A program made the position numbers and the translations under genes. This document shows positions 22,237-33,470 of a DNA stretch of 64,000 nt, one piece after another. Under the pieces are notes generated by a model. That model was not told the origin of the DNA. It made no database searches and worked only from the letters and a program-made list of their open reading frames with translations. Within the stretch, counting starts at the first letter, position 1. Every line of letters begins with the position of its first letter. Location: the NCBI RefSeq assembly GCF_905404315.1, contig NC_066278.1, positions 388,001-452,000 of the forward strand. Direction: 5' to 3'. Source of the DNA: Leptidea sinapis (lineage: Eukaryota > Arthropoda > Insecta > Lepidoptera > Pieridae).

Positions 22237-22283
22237 CTGGTGCCTGTGGTAGGTAATAAAATACCTGTATTACTGGTCACCAG
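22237..22283. repeat. Nested short hairpin
   Basis: ctggtg (22237) pairs with caccag (22278) and aggta (22251) pairs with tacct (22262), forming a small nested stem-loop. Upstream, ccaaaa and ttttgg also form an inverted pair. Function unknown. Confidence 0.4.
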
Positions 22284-22338
22284 GATTCCACTTTTACACA
22301 GGGACTAAAAAGCTTGAAATTCCAAAGGATAGAGGTAA

Positions 22339-22369
22339 ATGTGTGTGTGTGTGTATGTGTGTGTGTGTA

Positions 22370-22400
<31 letters not shown>
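22339..22400 (+). repeat. Compound microsatellite (TG)n(GA)n
   Basis: A TG tract with two TA interruptions runs directly into an uninterrupted GA tract of about 14 repeats. Confidence 0.95.
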
Positions 22401-22404
<4 letters not shown>

Positions 22405-23149
22405 GTGTATGTGCAAACATGCGTACGATAGAGTGTTCTCGGTTTATAGGTGTGCTAACTACCCAAGACCTCCAGAAGTCTCTCTGTGTGACTGTAATCT
22501 TGCAAAAGGAGCCATTCGTGTGCAGTTGACCGACATTTGTATATGTTTAGACCATACAAATATAATACCTTATAAAATATTATTAATAAACAGGTTACAA
22601 ATTATTCTATTAATATTATATTTTATAAAAGCTTCACCCGCTCATAAAAACCTCAGACATATTGGAAATGTTTTCGAATAACTCTATAATGCATAGATTT
22701 TTAGTTGCCAAACATATTTGCAAATGTATATGAAATATGCATACAATGTAGTTTGTGAGTCATATTTATTATATATATTTGCGTTACGTAATTTGTTTTC
22801 AGGAATTTGGAATTCGTCGTCTATTCCGCTCTCAACTATTATTAAATGCACATATTGCATTCCTCTTGCAATATAAATTCCATTCATTGCATACCAAACC
22901 ACAGTGATGCATAGTGAACTTTAAGTAATCTGGATAATTGGCTGAAGTCACTTTAAAACACCAGTTTTGCTGGGCAAGTTTGACCATATTACTAGTAACT
23001 ACCCCGACTTTGTGTAAACTGAAATTGATATTAAAATTAAAAGTGTAACGCGTCACTGTATTTAACTGCAAAGTGTTGCAAAACAACATTGGCTATGTTT
23101 TTTTGTACCTATTTTTAGTTTGTAGCTATTTCTATTCATTTTGTACTAC
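22401..23149. other. No recognisable feature
   Basis: AT-rich; the open frames here are short and without recognisable domains. Confidence 0.4.
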
Positions 23150-23409
23150 AATGGCACCTATTTCTAAAGTGACGCAGTAATGTCTAAACATTATTATGTT
23201 TCGGTCTGAAGGGCGCCATAGCATAATTACTGGGCAAATGTGAATTAACATCTTATTGTCAAGGTGACGACGAGCGCAATTGTAGTGCCGCTCAAATTTT
23301 GGGTTTTTCAAGAATCCTTAGCGGCACTGCATTGTAATAGGCAGGACGTATCTATTACCATCAAGTGAACGTCCTGCTCATCTCGTCCCTTATTTTTATA
23401 AAAAAAAAT
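23150..23409 (+). repeat. Family A retroposon copy A4
   Basis: Plus-strand copy lacking about 40 bp of the 5' head. It ends cccttatttttataaaaaaa. Hairpin 1 (gtgccgctcaa / ttagcggcac) is still largely paired. Confidence 0.85.
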
Positions 23410-23619
23410 ATTTTTGAGTGATATAATAATATACCATGCTATTGGTGAAAGGATATTTAACATCGGTTAAGCAGTTCTAATTTTATGCCCTACAAACAAA
23501 CAAGATTTATACAAAAATATAATTCTGATTTCTTATATGATAAACTAGAAGTATCAGATGTATTATTTATTTACCACATTAGAATCCTCGTTACTATAAA
23601 CGATATAATTTGCGGTACT

Positions 23620-24060
23620 CAATTTCCATAAAGTCATAGTCTATTAGGCTTAAACTAAGCCCTTTTGAATCGTGAACTAGAAATATTTCTTTTAAATTAC
23701 TGAATTTACCATATGTTCGTAAAAAGTTGTGCTCGTGAGTAGAACATACGAGAAACTCAACAGCCACTCTTTTCAATCAATTGGAGTATTTTACAATGGC
23801 TGTAATATAAATAACAAATTAGTTTGTAAGGTGCTGCATCCAATATAATATAAGTCGTGTTTAAATAATATAAATTAATTCATAAAAGTAATACAGAATT
23901 AGCTGTATATAAATTATTGTATATTGGATGCATCAACCTTTAGAGCTGGAATTCATTGTTTGTGTAAAGATGCTTCGTGAACATGATGGTCGTGCTTACT
24001 GTCACAATTAGTAATTGCATTCTACTAATACAATGATTTTTTAACTATAACAGGTCCACC
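23620..24060 (-). repeat. Family C repeat
   Basis: Minus-strand copy. It shares the gagtttctcgtatgttctac end, the ttaggatgc-complement middle (ttggatgcatcaacctttag) and the catgatggtcgtg segment with the copies at 12590 and 50395. Confidence 0.7.
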
Positions 24061-24239
24061 TGGCAATATAATAAATAGTAGTTAAAAAAAACTAAAATAC
24101 ACACTTTTTGTAGAAAACAGGACTAAAAGATAGAAAAGTTATTTTGAAAGTTAAAATTAACATCAATTCCTGCCTTACAGATGAAAAAGAAACATGAAAA
24201 TTATACATATAAATTAACAAAAATATTATTTTGCAATTT

Positions 24240-24420
24240 GAAAAATGTTTCAAATCAATGTTTTGCCATCGGTCCTCGATAAATCTACGAAGTTTGAACG
24301 AAATCTGGCCGTTAAAAGTGGGTCAAAATCGCGCCCAAACGAGCCGGTGTCAAACAAACAGGTGTACATACAGGTGAAGCGTATAAAATGGACAAGCCTC
24401 TATGACATTAAGGGAAAACT
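24240..24420. repeat. Probable interspersed repeat (single copy here)
   Basis: The stretch gaacgaaatctggccgttaa followed by gggtcaaaatcgcgcccaaa looks like a repeat I associate with insect genomes. Only one copy occurs in this window, so the call rests on memory and not on internal evidence. Confidence 0.3.
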
Positions 24421-24567
24421 ACAGAATACCATTTCGTTTTCCTCTATTATAGTATCTGTCTTAAAGATGTGTAGCTCATGTTAGGTAAGGTTTGGGTTTA
24501 GGTAAGGTAATAAATTTCGTTGTAATTACAATTTCATATTTACTATCTGAATTCATTGAAGCAGATT

Positions 24568-25068
24568 CACGGCCGTTTCAATAATCTTATATATATTGCT
24601 GTCACCGTTTAATAACAAGACCTTATCCATATTCACCATAGTTATGTCCAATATAGTTATATTCCTTATATATTGACGACCTGTATAGCCGAGTGGTTAG
24701 CGATCCTACCTACTAAGCTAGCGGTCCCGGGTTTGAATCCCGGTAGGTGCAAGCATTTATATGATGAATATGGATGTTTATTTCCGAGTCATGGATGTTT
24801 AAATGTATTTATGTATGTTTATATGAATTTATGTATGTTTAAGTAAGTATGTTGTATTAAATATGTCATTGTCTTGTAACCCATAACACAGGCTATATAT
24901 GCTTAACTTGGGCCAAGATAATTTGTTTAAAAAGTGTGTCAATATTATTATTATTATTCCAATGCTATCTATCAATAGGTAATTGAAATTTAAGTAAGCG
25001 TAAAAGGATAGATTTGTCTATCTCTAGTAAGTTAAACTAAGTATAGATGGGTTATTGAAAACGGCCGC
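24568..25068 (+). mobile_element. MITE, ACGGCCGTT type, split by a SINE
   Basis: Ends acggccgtttcaataa and ttattgaaaacggccgct are inverted. After removing 24666-24954 plus one target copy, the remainder aligns end to end with the reverse complement of the MITE at 16315-16532. Confidence 0.7.
24666..24954 (+). repeat. tRNA-derived SINE with target duplication
   Basis: A pol III A box (tatagccgagtggttagcg) and B box (gggtttgaatccc) lie near 24690-24750. A ~200 bp body with repeated atttatgtatgttta phrases follows, then a (TTA)n tail. tattcc is duplicated at 24660-24665 and 24955-24960. The acceptor region (GACCTGT with GTAGGTG) still partly pairs. Confidence 0.8.
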
Positions 25069-25714
25069 TAGTTAGTTAGTTAGTTTAGCTGGGCTGATTA
25101 CACACTTAGCCTCTTGATTGGGCCATTGTGCGTTTTTAAGAGTAAGTGTGAGTGCGGAGTAAGAACTCCAACCAGCTCAGGTCATTCCAGAAGTCTAGCA
25201 GTCTTTTTAAGTTCTAGTGATTCCAATAAATTCTGCTTGAAATATCGTGCTTAGGTTGTATAGTGTGAAACGGCCGCTAAAGTCGTATTCACATCATAAA
25301 AAGATTAATCAATTAGGATGGCTCTAAATTCTAATTTTACTGATGAAGTGGCTGAAATTACTATCTGTAAATTCACTTGATACCAAATCGCCTGGCACGT
25401 TATCTACTTCATAACTAAGCACGTAAAAAATATAACGAATAATAAAGTTGTAAACTGCAGCTACATGCGATACGATTCGCAACAAAATGAACCAACAAAA
25501 AGTTGTTCAAAGTTTTAATGGACCGCAATGAACTTGGACATCTCTGTTACATCCTGTTTTTTATATCAACTGCTACTAATTCTGATTCAGCCTAAGATTA
25601 CTCACGCTTAATTTGACAGACTGAAATTAAAAAATATAACTCCTTGCTTTTTTAAAAACCATGTTTTATAATCCAGCATTGGCTACGACGGTTTCCTATT
25701 TTTAACCGACTTCA
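25069..25714. other. No recognisable feature
   Basis: Starts with a short (GTTA)n run; otherwise nothing identified. Confidence 0.4.
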
Positions 25715-26023
25715 AAAAAGCAGTAGGTTAACACGTCGGTATTTTTATATGTTTGTTACCTCTGAACTTTCGATTTTGATAATTCTCTTTTTATTCCAAA
25801 GCTTCCCGTGTGGCCCATTGTAATTTGGTCCAGATTTCACAATGGCATCCATGAGAAAACCATAAAAGTCTTATATTTGCTATAAGTATGTGCGCGATAA
25901 ATGGACGGAAAACTCAATATCGCCAACCGACTTCGATGATTGGGCGTAGTATAAGTTGCTGCACTTTGCGACTTACCTGCGATATCTAGTTGGAGCGCAG
26001 TAGAGACCAATCCTTAATCTAAG
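25715..26023. repeat. Repeat with aaccgacttcaaaaaagcag start
   Basis: Begins with the aaccgacttcaaaaaa motif (also near 38569 and 39076). It ends with ctagttggagcgcagtagag and ccaatccttaatctaa, which is the right terminal repeat of the element at 39268-39680. The two motifs may be separate insertions. Confidence 0.45.
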
Positions 26024-26828
26024 TGTGTTAATATTTACGCAGGCAATCCGTAAAAAAAACAATACCTCATTCCCTAGATGAAACGAAAATAAAGAGATTA
26101 GTAAGTCATTACCTATGTATCGATTCTTTAATACTTTTGGTTTGGTTTTTGATTATCGAAATGAGTAATTAATAGATTGAAATATTAATCACAGATCGCC
26201 CTTTAAAAATTGCAATTGAATACAGAAAGAAGCCGTATAAAAAAGGAACGTTTCTTCAATTTTCCAAAGGATCACTTGATTGTCCATCTCTCTACGAGTC
26301 TATCTGTTAATCTGATAATTTTTTTTCAGTAACACGTTTCAATTTAAATTAAATCTTAAATCTACGTGATCTCACAGCTCTGTTGTTGTTCCAATAATAG
26401 CTTACAGAATATGTTGAAAACACGTTTAAAAATATAGTATTAAATATTATGTACTTTATTACAAGTAGAAGGATTTGGTAGAAATCAGAAAAACATACAA
26501 GCTAATGAGAAGATACTGATCTTGGAAGTAACGGATAGTTTTTTATCAGCGTATTGAATTTATGAACATCCTATATAAATATGAATAAGGTTGATGCGAT
26601 GCCTTTAAACTTATATAACTGGATATGCCTTGGTTCAGTGGTTTACCTACGTATCTAAATACGTGACAGGAGAAACGATCCTCGATTTATTAAAAACCCC
26701 TCAATCATAACAACAACATAATATCGGAACATATCTACTTTATTGCTAGGTAGGAATAAAGTTTGCTGTTCAACAACAATTATTCATTTATTGTAATATT
26801 TTAGTTCTGCCGTACTTAAGTAAAATAA
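26024..26828. other. No recognisable feature
   Basis: AT-rich; nothing identified. Confidence 0.4.
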
Positions 26829-27130
26829 GTTTCTTATGAAAATACGGGACGATACGAGTAGCACGTTCATCTGATGTATGTTCATTGATAGGCCCTGCCT
26901 ATTACAAAACACTGCCGCTCAGGATTCTTGAAAAGCCCAAAAACTCTGAGCGGCACTACAATTGCGCTCGTCACCTTGAGACATAAGATGTTAAGTTTCA
27001 TTTGCCCAGTAATTTCACTAGCTCTTCCAACCGAAACACAGTAATGTTTATACATTACTGCTTCACGGCAGAAATAGGCGCCGTTGTGGTACCCATGATC
27101 TAGCCGGCATCCTATGCAAAGGAGACTCCC
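26829..27130 (-). repeat. Family A retroposon copy A5
   Basis: Near full-length minus-strand copy. Hairpin 1 arms gccgctcag and ctgagcggc are perfectly paired. Confidence 0.87.
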
Positions 27131-27349
27131 ACAACTTTTGTTCTTTTTAATTAATTTTCACTTTAGAGAAACTAAAATTGTATAATTTATGTATATTATT
27201 TATTTATTAGTTATGTTATAATTGCATGTGTTCGTTGCCTGTAAGTGCAATAACACTTAGATTTAGACTTATTTAGAAGTAATATTATAAAATTATGTAA
27301 TTAGTTAGTGATTATTGTGTTGGCGATGCTAATAAATAAATAAATTTGT

Positions 27350-27430
27350 TGCATTGAAGCTTCTACCGCATTTATCACCACATAGTGTCTCTAAGAAGTG
27401 TTTGACCTGATTTTTGTCACCAACATCATA
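27350..27430 (+). repeat. CR1/Jockey-like LINE coding scrap
   Basis: cttctaccgcatttatcacc then gaagtgtttgacctgatttt matches the FYRIYHGECSEELFYLI-coding part of the copy at 54897-56147. About 80 bp; isolated. Confidence 0.6.
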
Positions 27431-28027
27431 TTCTTTAAAATCATATACGTAGAGCACACTAAAAGTTTTGCGTAACTTAAAAAAACAATATGTTATTACC
27501 AAAATATTATGTTTCTTGCTTTACAAAATACACTCCTTTACAATTTGACATCCGACATATTTCAGTATAACAGTAGTGTGTTGGTACTTAGACAACTCTA
27601 TAACATATTTTGCATGTCAATTGACGGAAGATATTGGATTATTAATAATATTGTGTTAACATCTTAACTAAAATATTTCTTGCAAATAAAATTTCATATC
27701 ATTTCATTGAATGCGATTTAAAAAGAAGAATGTAATTATATTTAAAAACAGAACGGAAACAAAATAAGAGATACAGTGTTGTTAGCGATAACGAAAACAT
27801 AGCAATTTATAAAAGCATGCGTGACTTGTTAGCTAATGAGGAGTGAGGACTGACTGAAGACCCTCTCTCATCACGGTAAGCTGGGCTCTCTAATTGTGAC
27901 GATTCCTCGCAGACATATTTTTAAATATGAGAAATGTTAACGTTGTGGCAAAACTGTATAGTTTTATGTCTGTCGTCGACATAAGTTCACCAAATGTGTT
28001 ACCAGTGGGAACACAGGAACCAGTGTG
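27431..28027. other. No recognisable feature
   Basis: Nothing identified. Confidence 0.4.
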
Positions 28028-28300
28028 TGGAGGCCAGAATGCCGGCTAGATTATGGGTGCCACAACGGCGTCTATTTCTGCCGTGAAGCAGTAATGTGTA
28101 AGTATTTTCGTGTTTCAGTCTGAAGGGCGCCGTAGCTGGTGAAATTACTGGGCGAATGCCACTTAACATCTTATGTCTCAAGGTGACGAGCGCAATTGTA
28201 GTGCCGCTCAGAATGTTTGGGTTTTTCAAGAATCCTGAAAGGCACTGCTTTTGTTATGGGCAAAGTCAACGTCATGCTTGTCCCGTCCCTTATTTTCATG
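28028..28300 (+). repeat. Family A retroposon copy A6
   Basis: Plus-strand copy missing some of the region before the tail. It ends gtcccttattttcat without a long A run and directly abuts a minus-strand family B fragment. Confidence 0.82.
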
Positions 28301-28301
28301 C

Positions 28302-28530
28302 TTATATGCTCTAGTAACTTTTCCCACACAAAGTTTTTTAACAATTCTTTTAAATTTTGTAACACATTTGTTTTGTACATTTTATGGGATCATATTATAG
28401 AAGCATACAGCATATAGTAGATGTCGTTTATTGGGCGATGTGTATGTATACATAGCCCAATAAAACTCGACTTAACCGGGTAGTAAGTAGGCATAACAAG
28501 TATTTATTTTTGTTCATCCGTGTTACTAGT
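28302..28530 (-). repeat. LINE family B RT fragment
   Basis: Minus-strand fragment covering the IPENVQNKCVTKFKRIVKK-type codons. A local inverted duplication interrupts it at about 28437-28474 (tttattgggc / gcccaataaa). Confidence 0.65.
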
Positions 28531-29684
28531 TTCGGAGCATTCAGAGGTAATAATGTCTGAGATATTATAAAATTTTTTTTAATTCCTTCGGACATTATAA
28601 TAACATTGAAAAGTTTATAAATACAAATCTCTAACAAGTCAAATACCAAAGACTATTGAACGTAACAAATTGACGATGTGGTTTCGTAATCATTTAAGAG
28701 ACCACTCTCCCGCAGCAACCCGAGCGGCTCAATGCAATTGAGGTTAATAAAAATGCAATTCTCGTAATATGTCCCCTAGCTTCTATGTTTAATTTACTTC
28801 AATTTGAATATCTGATGCTTAGATGTATATGCGGAAAAGACAAGCATCTTTCATATAACATTCTAAGTTTTATTGAAATGAAAACTTGTTTAACCGCGTT
28901 GGGTGCTTTTTGGTAGGGGTAAATCTTATGGGTTCGCGTCACCGTAGTGCTCATGACTGGTGCACACGATAAATAAATAATTAAAAATAAATATATTTAG
29001 TCAGACACTTTTTAGATGGGTTAAATCTCGTGAGTTCGCGTGACCGAAGTTCAGATAAGATATACACAGCGCTAATGTTGCACAATACGTCAGCTACAGA
29101 TATCTGTACTTTATGTAGTCTGTCTAGTATATACTAGCAAGAAATACATTAATGAATGAACGTTGGAATTCCAAAAATAAGTAATAAGTAGTATAGTAAT
29201 ATAGTAGCCATAAACCATCTAGGATAAATTTCGCATCGAATGGTGGTAGTTTCATGTCGATACGATCAGTGTTTTAGGCTTGATTGAGCCTCAAACAAAG
29301 ATCATTTTCATGATATATATATATATATATAAAAAATTGAGATACTTTTTTATTATTTAAACAGCCCTCGAACAGGCGGATCTGCGAGTAGAGATCTATT
29401 CATGTCATCTGTGTTTTATAAATAAACATAGTATACTACCGTAATAGACGAACCCTGTGTGAAAGTGAGATTACTATCCTTACAAAATACCTAGGTGTGA
29501 GAAAGAGACGGAATAGATGAAGACCATGCAACCGTTTCGAAACTATTTAGTGTCTATTAGTCTCCTGTCAAATGAGACTGCAATTTAATTTTAGTGTTTT
29601 TATAGTTATTATTCTGTGTTTTAACGGATATTAATTATATGGTGTCAAATTCTGTATTAGATTGTGTTGTTTGTTAGATAAAAA
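28531..29684. other. No gene; short direct repeat
   Basis: Two ~40-bp diverged copies of a ggtaaatct-gggttcgcgt(c/g)accg phrase lie near 28915 and 29022. An (AT)n run lies at 29312-29330. Otherwise nothing identified. Confidence 0.4.
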
Positions 29685-30290
29685 GCTTTAGTGGGGTCCA
29701 CATATTACCCATCTAGCAGATAGACTCAGCTCTGCGGCATATGCAGTTAGAAAGATTAGAGAGTACACGAATGTTGCGACCGCTAGATTAGTGTACTTTA
29801 GTTATTTTCACAGCATCATGACGTACGGTATATTACTATGGGGTCATGCTGCTGACATTGATATAGTGTTTGCACGCACTACAAAAGAGAGCTGTTCGTA
29901 CTATATATCAGCTTGGTTATAGACAGTCTCTCAAAGAAAAATTTAAAGAAATAAATATTATGACTGTTCATTGTCAGTACATTTATGAAAATTTAATACA
30001 TGTTCATAAAAATCGTCACCTTTTTGCTCTTAATAGTGATTTTCATTATTATAACACTAGAAATAAGGGATTGCTTGTAACTAATTCTAGTAGGCTTCAT
30101 ATACATAATAGCTTTAAGGGTAAATGTATACACTTCTACACTAAAGTCCCAGCCACTGTTCAGGCATTATCTATAAATAAATTTAAATGTTTTATAAAAA
30201 AAAAGCTCTGTCGTAAATCCTATTACTCCACTGCTGAATATCTAAATGATCGGACAGCCTGGGACTAGATTGTGATTATTTTATAGCGAT
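29685..30290 (+). pseudogene. LINE family D reverse transcriptase C-terminus
   Basis: Plus-strand relic of a non-LTR RT. The first block reads WGPHITHLADRLSSAAYAVR and continues to the MTYGILLWGHAADID motif. A small insertion near 29870 (about 4 bp) then shifts the frame. The second block runs from LQKRAVRTIYQLG to the end YLNDRTAWD-stop at 30268. The block order matches family B (19554-20120), but the sequence is clearly diverged. The catalytic palm is missing. The post-stop sequence (tgattattttatagcgata) matches the starts of the family D ends at 460 and 31141. Confidence 0.8.
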
Positions 30291-30805
30291 AAACATTTCA
30301 CAGGTAAATTCTGATTCTTCGATACTACTTTCGTGATGTTTATTTTCGTTGAACATATGCACTTAAAATACTAAATATTAAACAAAAACACACTATTTTC
30401 TTAAGATTATAATCATTTAAGAATGTTGTATACGTGTATATGACGCCGCATATCAATATTTGGAGGAGTGCCGAAAATCAAAATACTACACACTTCACTA
30501 CCTCACTAACACATCTGTAAAACTAGCACACATGAACATTTTAAATTTAGTCTCGCCGTAATGAGGAGAGAGTTTCTCTATTACGCTTAAGTTTATGGTT
30601 TTAACTCCACCGATAAATGAATCAATTATTATTGCAATGTGTAAAATGTCGAACAGGAGCGAGCTTTCACGTGTGGGCGTAAGCTTAAATGTATTTTACT
30701 ATATTTGGAGTTCATTTTATATTACTCCGTTACATTCGCAATACGTTTGTCTCGATTGTTATCAATATTAAGTTACACGTGATGTGGATAATTTAATGTA
30801 ACATA
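30291..30805. other. No recognisable feature
   Basis: The family D 3' UTR does not continue here, so copy D2 is truncated just after its stop codon. No other feature. Confidence 0.4.
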
Positions 30806-31071
30806 TCTCTATATATAAATTTTCTCATGTCGCGGTGTTTGTAGTTAAACTCCTTCGAAACTGCTTAACCGATTCTCATGAAATTTTGAGTGCATATTGG
30901 GTAGGTTTGAGAATCGGACAACATCTATTTTTCATCACCCTAAATGTTAAGGGTGGTCCACGGCAATTTTTGTTTTTAATGTAACTTCAAATTTTCAACC
31001 ATCTACGATCAACAGTTACTTTTGTATCGCGATTTTAATATCGGCAATATAACGTTTGCTGGGTCAGCTAG
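30806..31071 (+). mobile_element. Non-autonomous Helitron, 266 bp
   Basis: Starts TCTCTATATATAAATTTTCT after an A; ends cgtttgctGGGTCAGCTAG before a T. The terminal hairpin is weaker than in the 11206 copy. Internal match to 37296-37642 (gagaatcggacaacatctat). Confidence 0.82.
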
Positions 31072-31140
31072 TATAATATAAAGTTGTTTCTTTTTATTAT
31101 AACTATTGTCTAAAATAGCTCTTTGTCTGTTATCCTAAGT

Positions 31141-31415
31141 CATCATAAGTGATCGGACAGACTGGGACTAGATTGTGATTATTTTATAGCGATAGTAATG
31201 ACTGTACAATATTGTATATTATTATTGAAATGAGCCCCAAAAAAGAATGCTGGGAGAGTTTCTTGCGCCGCTTCTTCTCTCTCAGAGCGCCATTTGTTTC
31301 CGAAGTGGTAGTAGTATCTAGTCTATTAGAAATAACATCAAAAAGAATTATTGTAAAGGAATCAATTTTGAGAAAATAAATGCCTTTTATGCCTTTAAGT
31401 GTCATCGTCATTACG
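31141..31415 (+). repeat. Family D non-LTR 3' end
   Basis: Starts at the codons for SDRQTGTRL-like sequence (gatcggacagactgggacta) and runs through the whole 3' UTR to aatgccttttatgcctttaa. It is the most complete family D 3' UTR in the window. Confidence 0.8.
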
Positions 31416-31717
31416 CCTCGTAATATTGTCTTTTAATAATAATTGTAACCAGCAGTCTGTCTGTCATGTTTGTACACAACAACGCGTAATTGATACAGAG
31501 AGATATCATGTGGTTTCTATTCATGAATATTAATGGCGGAACAATAAAATTATTTGAATAATCGTAACAGGAAGATGCTTGCCGGAAATTACAGCGTTCG
31601 TTGAAGTTATTTTGTAACATTTATCTGTAAATAGTGTTTGAGAAAATTACACAAGAAAAGCTTAAAGGCTTAGAATACACTATCATATAGACGATGTGAC
31701 AGCACGATAGTGCGTGA

Positions 31718-32004
31718 TTTATTTTTATGACAAGAAGGGACGAGACGAGCAGTACGTTTACCTGATTGTAATTGATACACCCTGACAATAACAGTGAAAT
31801 GCCGCACAGGATTCTTGAAAAATCAAATAATTCTAAGTGGTACAACATTGAGCTAGCCTCCTTGAGACATAAGATTAAGTCTCATTTGCCCAGTAATTTC
31901 ACTAGCTACGGCACCCTTCAGACCGAAACATAATAATGCTTACATTACATTATTGCTTTACGACAGAAATAGGCGCTGTTGTGGTAGCCATAACCTAGCC
32001 GGCA
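31718..32004 (-). repeat. Family A retroposon copy A7
   Basis: Minus-strand copy that breaks off inside the 5' head at the ctagccggcat segment, where copy A8 starts in the opposite orientation. Confidence 0.82.
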
Positions 32005-32118
32005 TTTTTAGGTTTTTCAAGAATCCTGAGCGGCACTGCATTGTACTGGGCAGAGCGTATCAATTACCATCAGCCGAACGTCCTGCTATTCTCTTGCCTT
32101 ACTGTCATTAAAAAAAAA
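32005..32118 (+). repeat. Family A retroposon copy A8 (3' third)
   Basis: Plus-strand 3' third, starting in the hairpin 1 loop (tttaggtttttcaagaatcc) and ending in an A run. It is joined head to head with A7. Confidence 0.82.
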
Positions 32119-32157
32119 TGGTCAAACATAATATTTTCAATAAAACCAAAACCATAC

Positions 32158-32268
32158 CTGAACCGTCTTCTACGCCAGGGTCTTCTGGGCGTGTTATCCA
32201 ACGATGAACTCCAATTTCCATTATTAGATGGAGACACTGAATTGTTCCGGGACTCAGAACTCCTCGCA
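32158..32268 (-). CDS. Candidate host exon (unidentified protein)
   Basis: The minus strand has an open 37-codon segment reading ARSSESRNNSVSPSNNGNWS and then SSLDNTPRRPWRRRRFR. It is rich in Ser/Asn and ends in an Arg cluster, which looks like a disordered protein region. At its 3' side (32157 downward) is CAG followed by GTATGG, a good splice donor. At its 5' side ttctggaaag could serve as an acceptor (exon start 32268), but the pyrimidine tract is weak; another AG at 32292-32293 is possible. The segment is GC-richer than its surroundings and belongs to no repeat family seen here. I do not recognise the protein. The plus strand is also open across this region, which lowers confidence. Confidence 0.3.
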
Positions 32269-32509
32269 CTTTCCAGAAGAATAGCAGTGTACTTAGTTAT
32301 CAACATTATCACTCACTTTAGTATCACACGTTGGTTTTATACAAAACGACGCGATCCTTTAACTTGTTTTGACACAAAACTAAGCACTATTCATTTATGA
32401 ATGCACAATTAAGTCTAGTTAAGTATGGTATATAATATAATAATATCCTTACGACCGAACCTTGCTAGGATTTTTAAAAATGTACAAAACTTGAACAAAA
32501 GAAATCTAA

Positions 32510-32590
32510 TAGCACATCTGGATTCGAACCGGGGTCTTCTGCTTTCCGGATCACCCAATGTCCCATCTGAGCTATTTTAGTCTTGTATAT
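32510..32590 (-). repeat. tRNA-derived SINE head
   Basis: The minus strand has an A-box-like taGCTCAGATGGG and a B box GGTTCGAATCC with tRNA-like spacing. The acceptor ends do not pair, so it is not called as a tRNA gene. Confidence 0.5.
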
Positions 32591-32994
32591 ACTGGCGAAA
32601 TTTGCCTTTGTATTCTAATGTTATTGTAGCTGTTTCTGATTACAACACGGATAAAACGACATTTTTTTTAATTGAAACTTAGCTAGATCGATTTCTCGCC
32701 CCCGGAACTACCACTAAATTTCATTAAAATTGTTGGAGCCGTTTCCGACATTCAGATTATATAATATATACAAAAATTGCTCGTTTAAATATATAAGATA
32801 TCACAAGCAGAGCCGACACACGCTGCTTTGTCAGTAAAAAAACGATGTTAGTATTCGGGAATAATCTAGTCTAAAGCCATCGGAAATATGTAGGTACCTA
32901 TTCAAAGTTATGAAACAAAAATGTATTTCTTGAATGATTTTATAATATGTGGTAATAAATAATAATAAGCCTCACATAATTATATCTCAAAGGG
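32591..32994. other. No recognisable feature
   Basis: Nothing identified. Confidence 0.4.
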
Positions 32995-33232
32995 TTCAGA
33001 CAGCGTTTTCATTGAAAGCTCCCAGACGGCTTATTTTTCCAACACCACACAAATATCATTGATGTATACAAAAATGTATTCAAAAGCTTAACAAATTATA
33101 TACTAAAACCTTCCTCGAGAAACAAGGTATCATTTGGTGAAATCAGCATGAAAATCAATGAAGTTCTTTTTGAGTTTATCGCGAATAGACAGAAAGACAG
33201 ACGCAGCGGAGGACTTTGTTTTAAAATATGTA
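32995..33232 (-). repeat. Interspersed repeat, acatattataaaactaagtc type
   Basis: Minus-strand relative of the copy at 8968-9250 (gagtttatcgcgaatagaca, then the gcggaggactttgttttaaa end). Confidence 0.55.
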
Positions 33233-33369
33233 GGTATGTACATTAAATATTTTTAAAAGAATAATAACTGTGTGTTCTTAAAACAATACCGAATCCAAAA
33301 TTATACTTAATAAAAAAAATATTGAAGTAGGCTTTATTTTGCGGGAATCCATTATTATCAAAAAAAAAA

Positions 33370-33470
33370 GTCTCGTGCCGGAGTTCGGCGAATCAACATC
33401 TCCTGAGGATGCCTCATGTAGAAGCAAAACACGTGTCGAATTGTTTGAAGACGAATATTGACGGAATTAA
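33370..33470. repeat. Probable interspersed repeat (single copy here)
   Basis: ctcctgaggatgcc then gcaaaacacgtgtcgaattg is a sequence style I know from insect retroelement-derived repeats; there is one copy in the window only. Confidence 0.3.

Noticed and set aside
22314..22681. Open frames across the TG/GA tract
   Set aside because: Open only because dinucleotide repeats exclude stop codons; Cys-Val and Arg-Glu runs are microsatellite products.
32041..32400. Plus-strand open frame of 119 codons
   Set aside because: It begins inside a family A repeat and lacks splice or domain support; the minus strand in the same place has a better exon signature.
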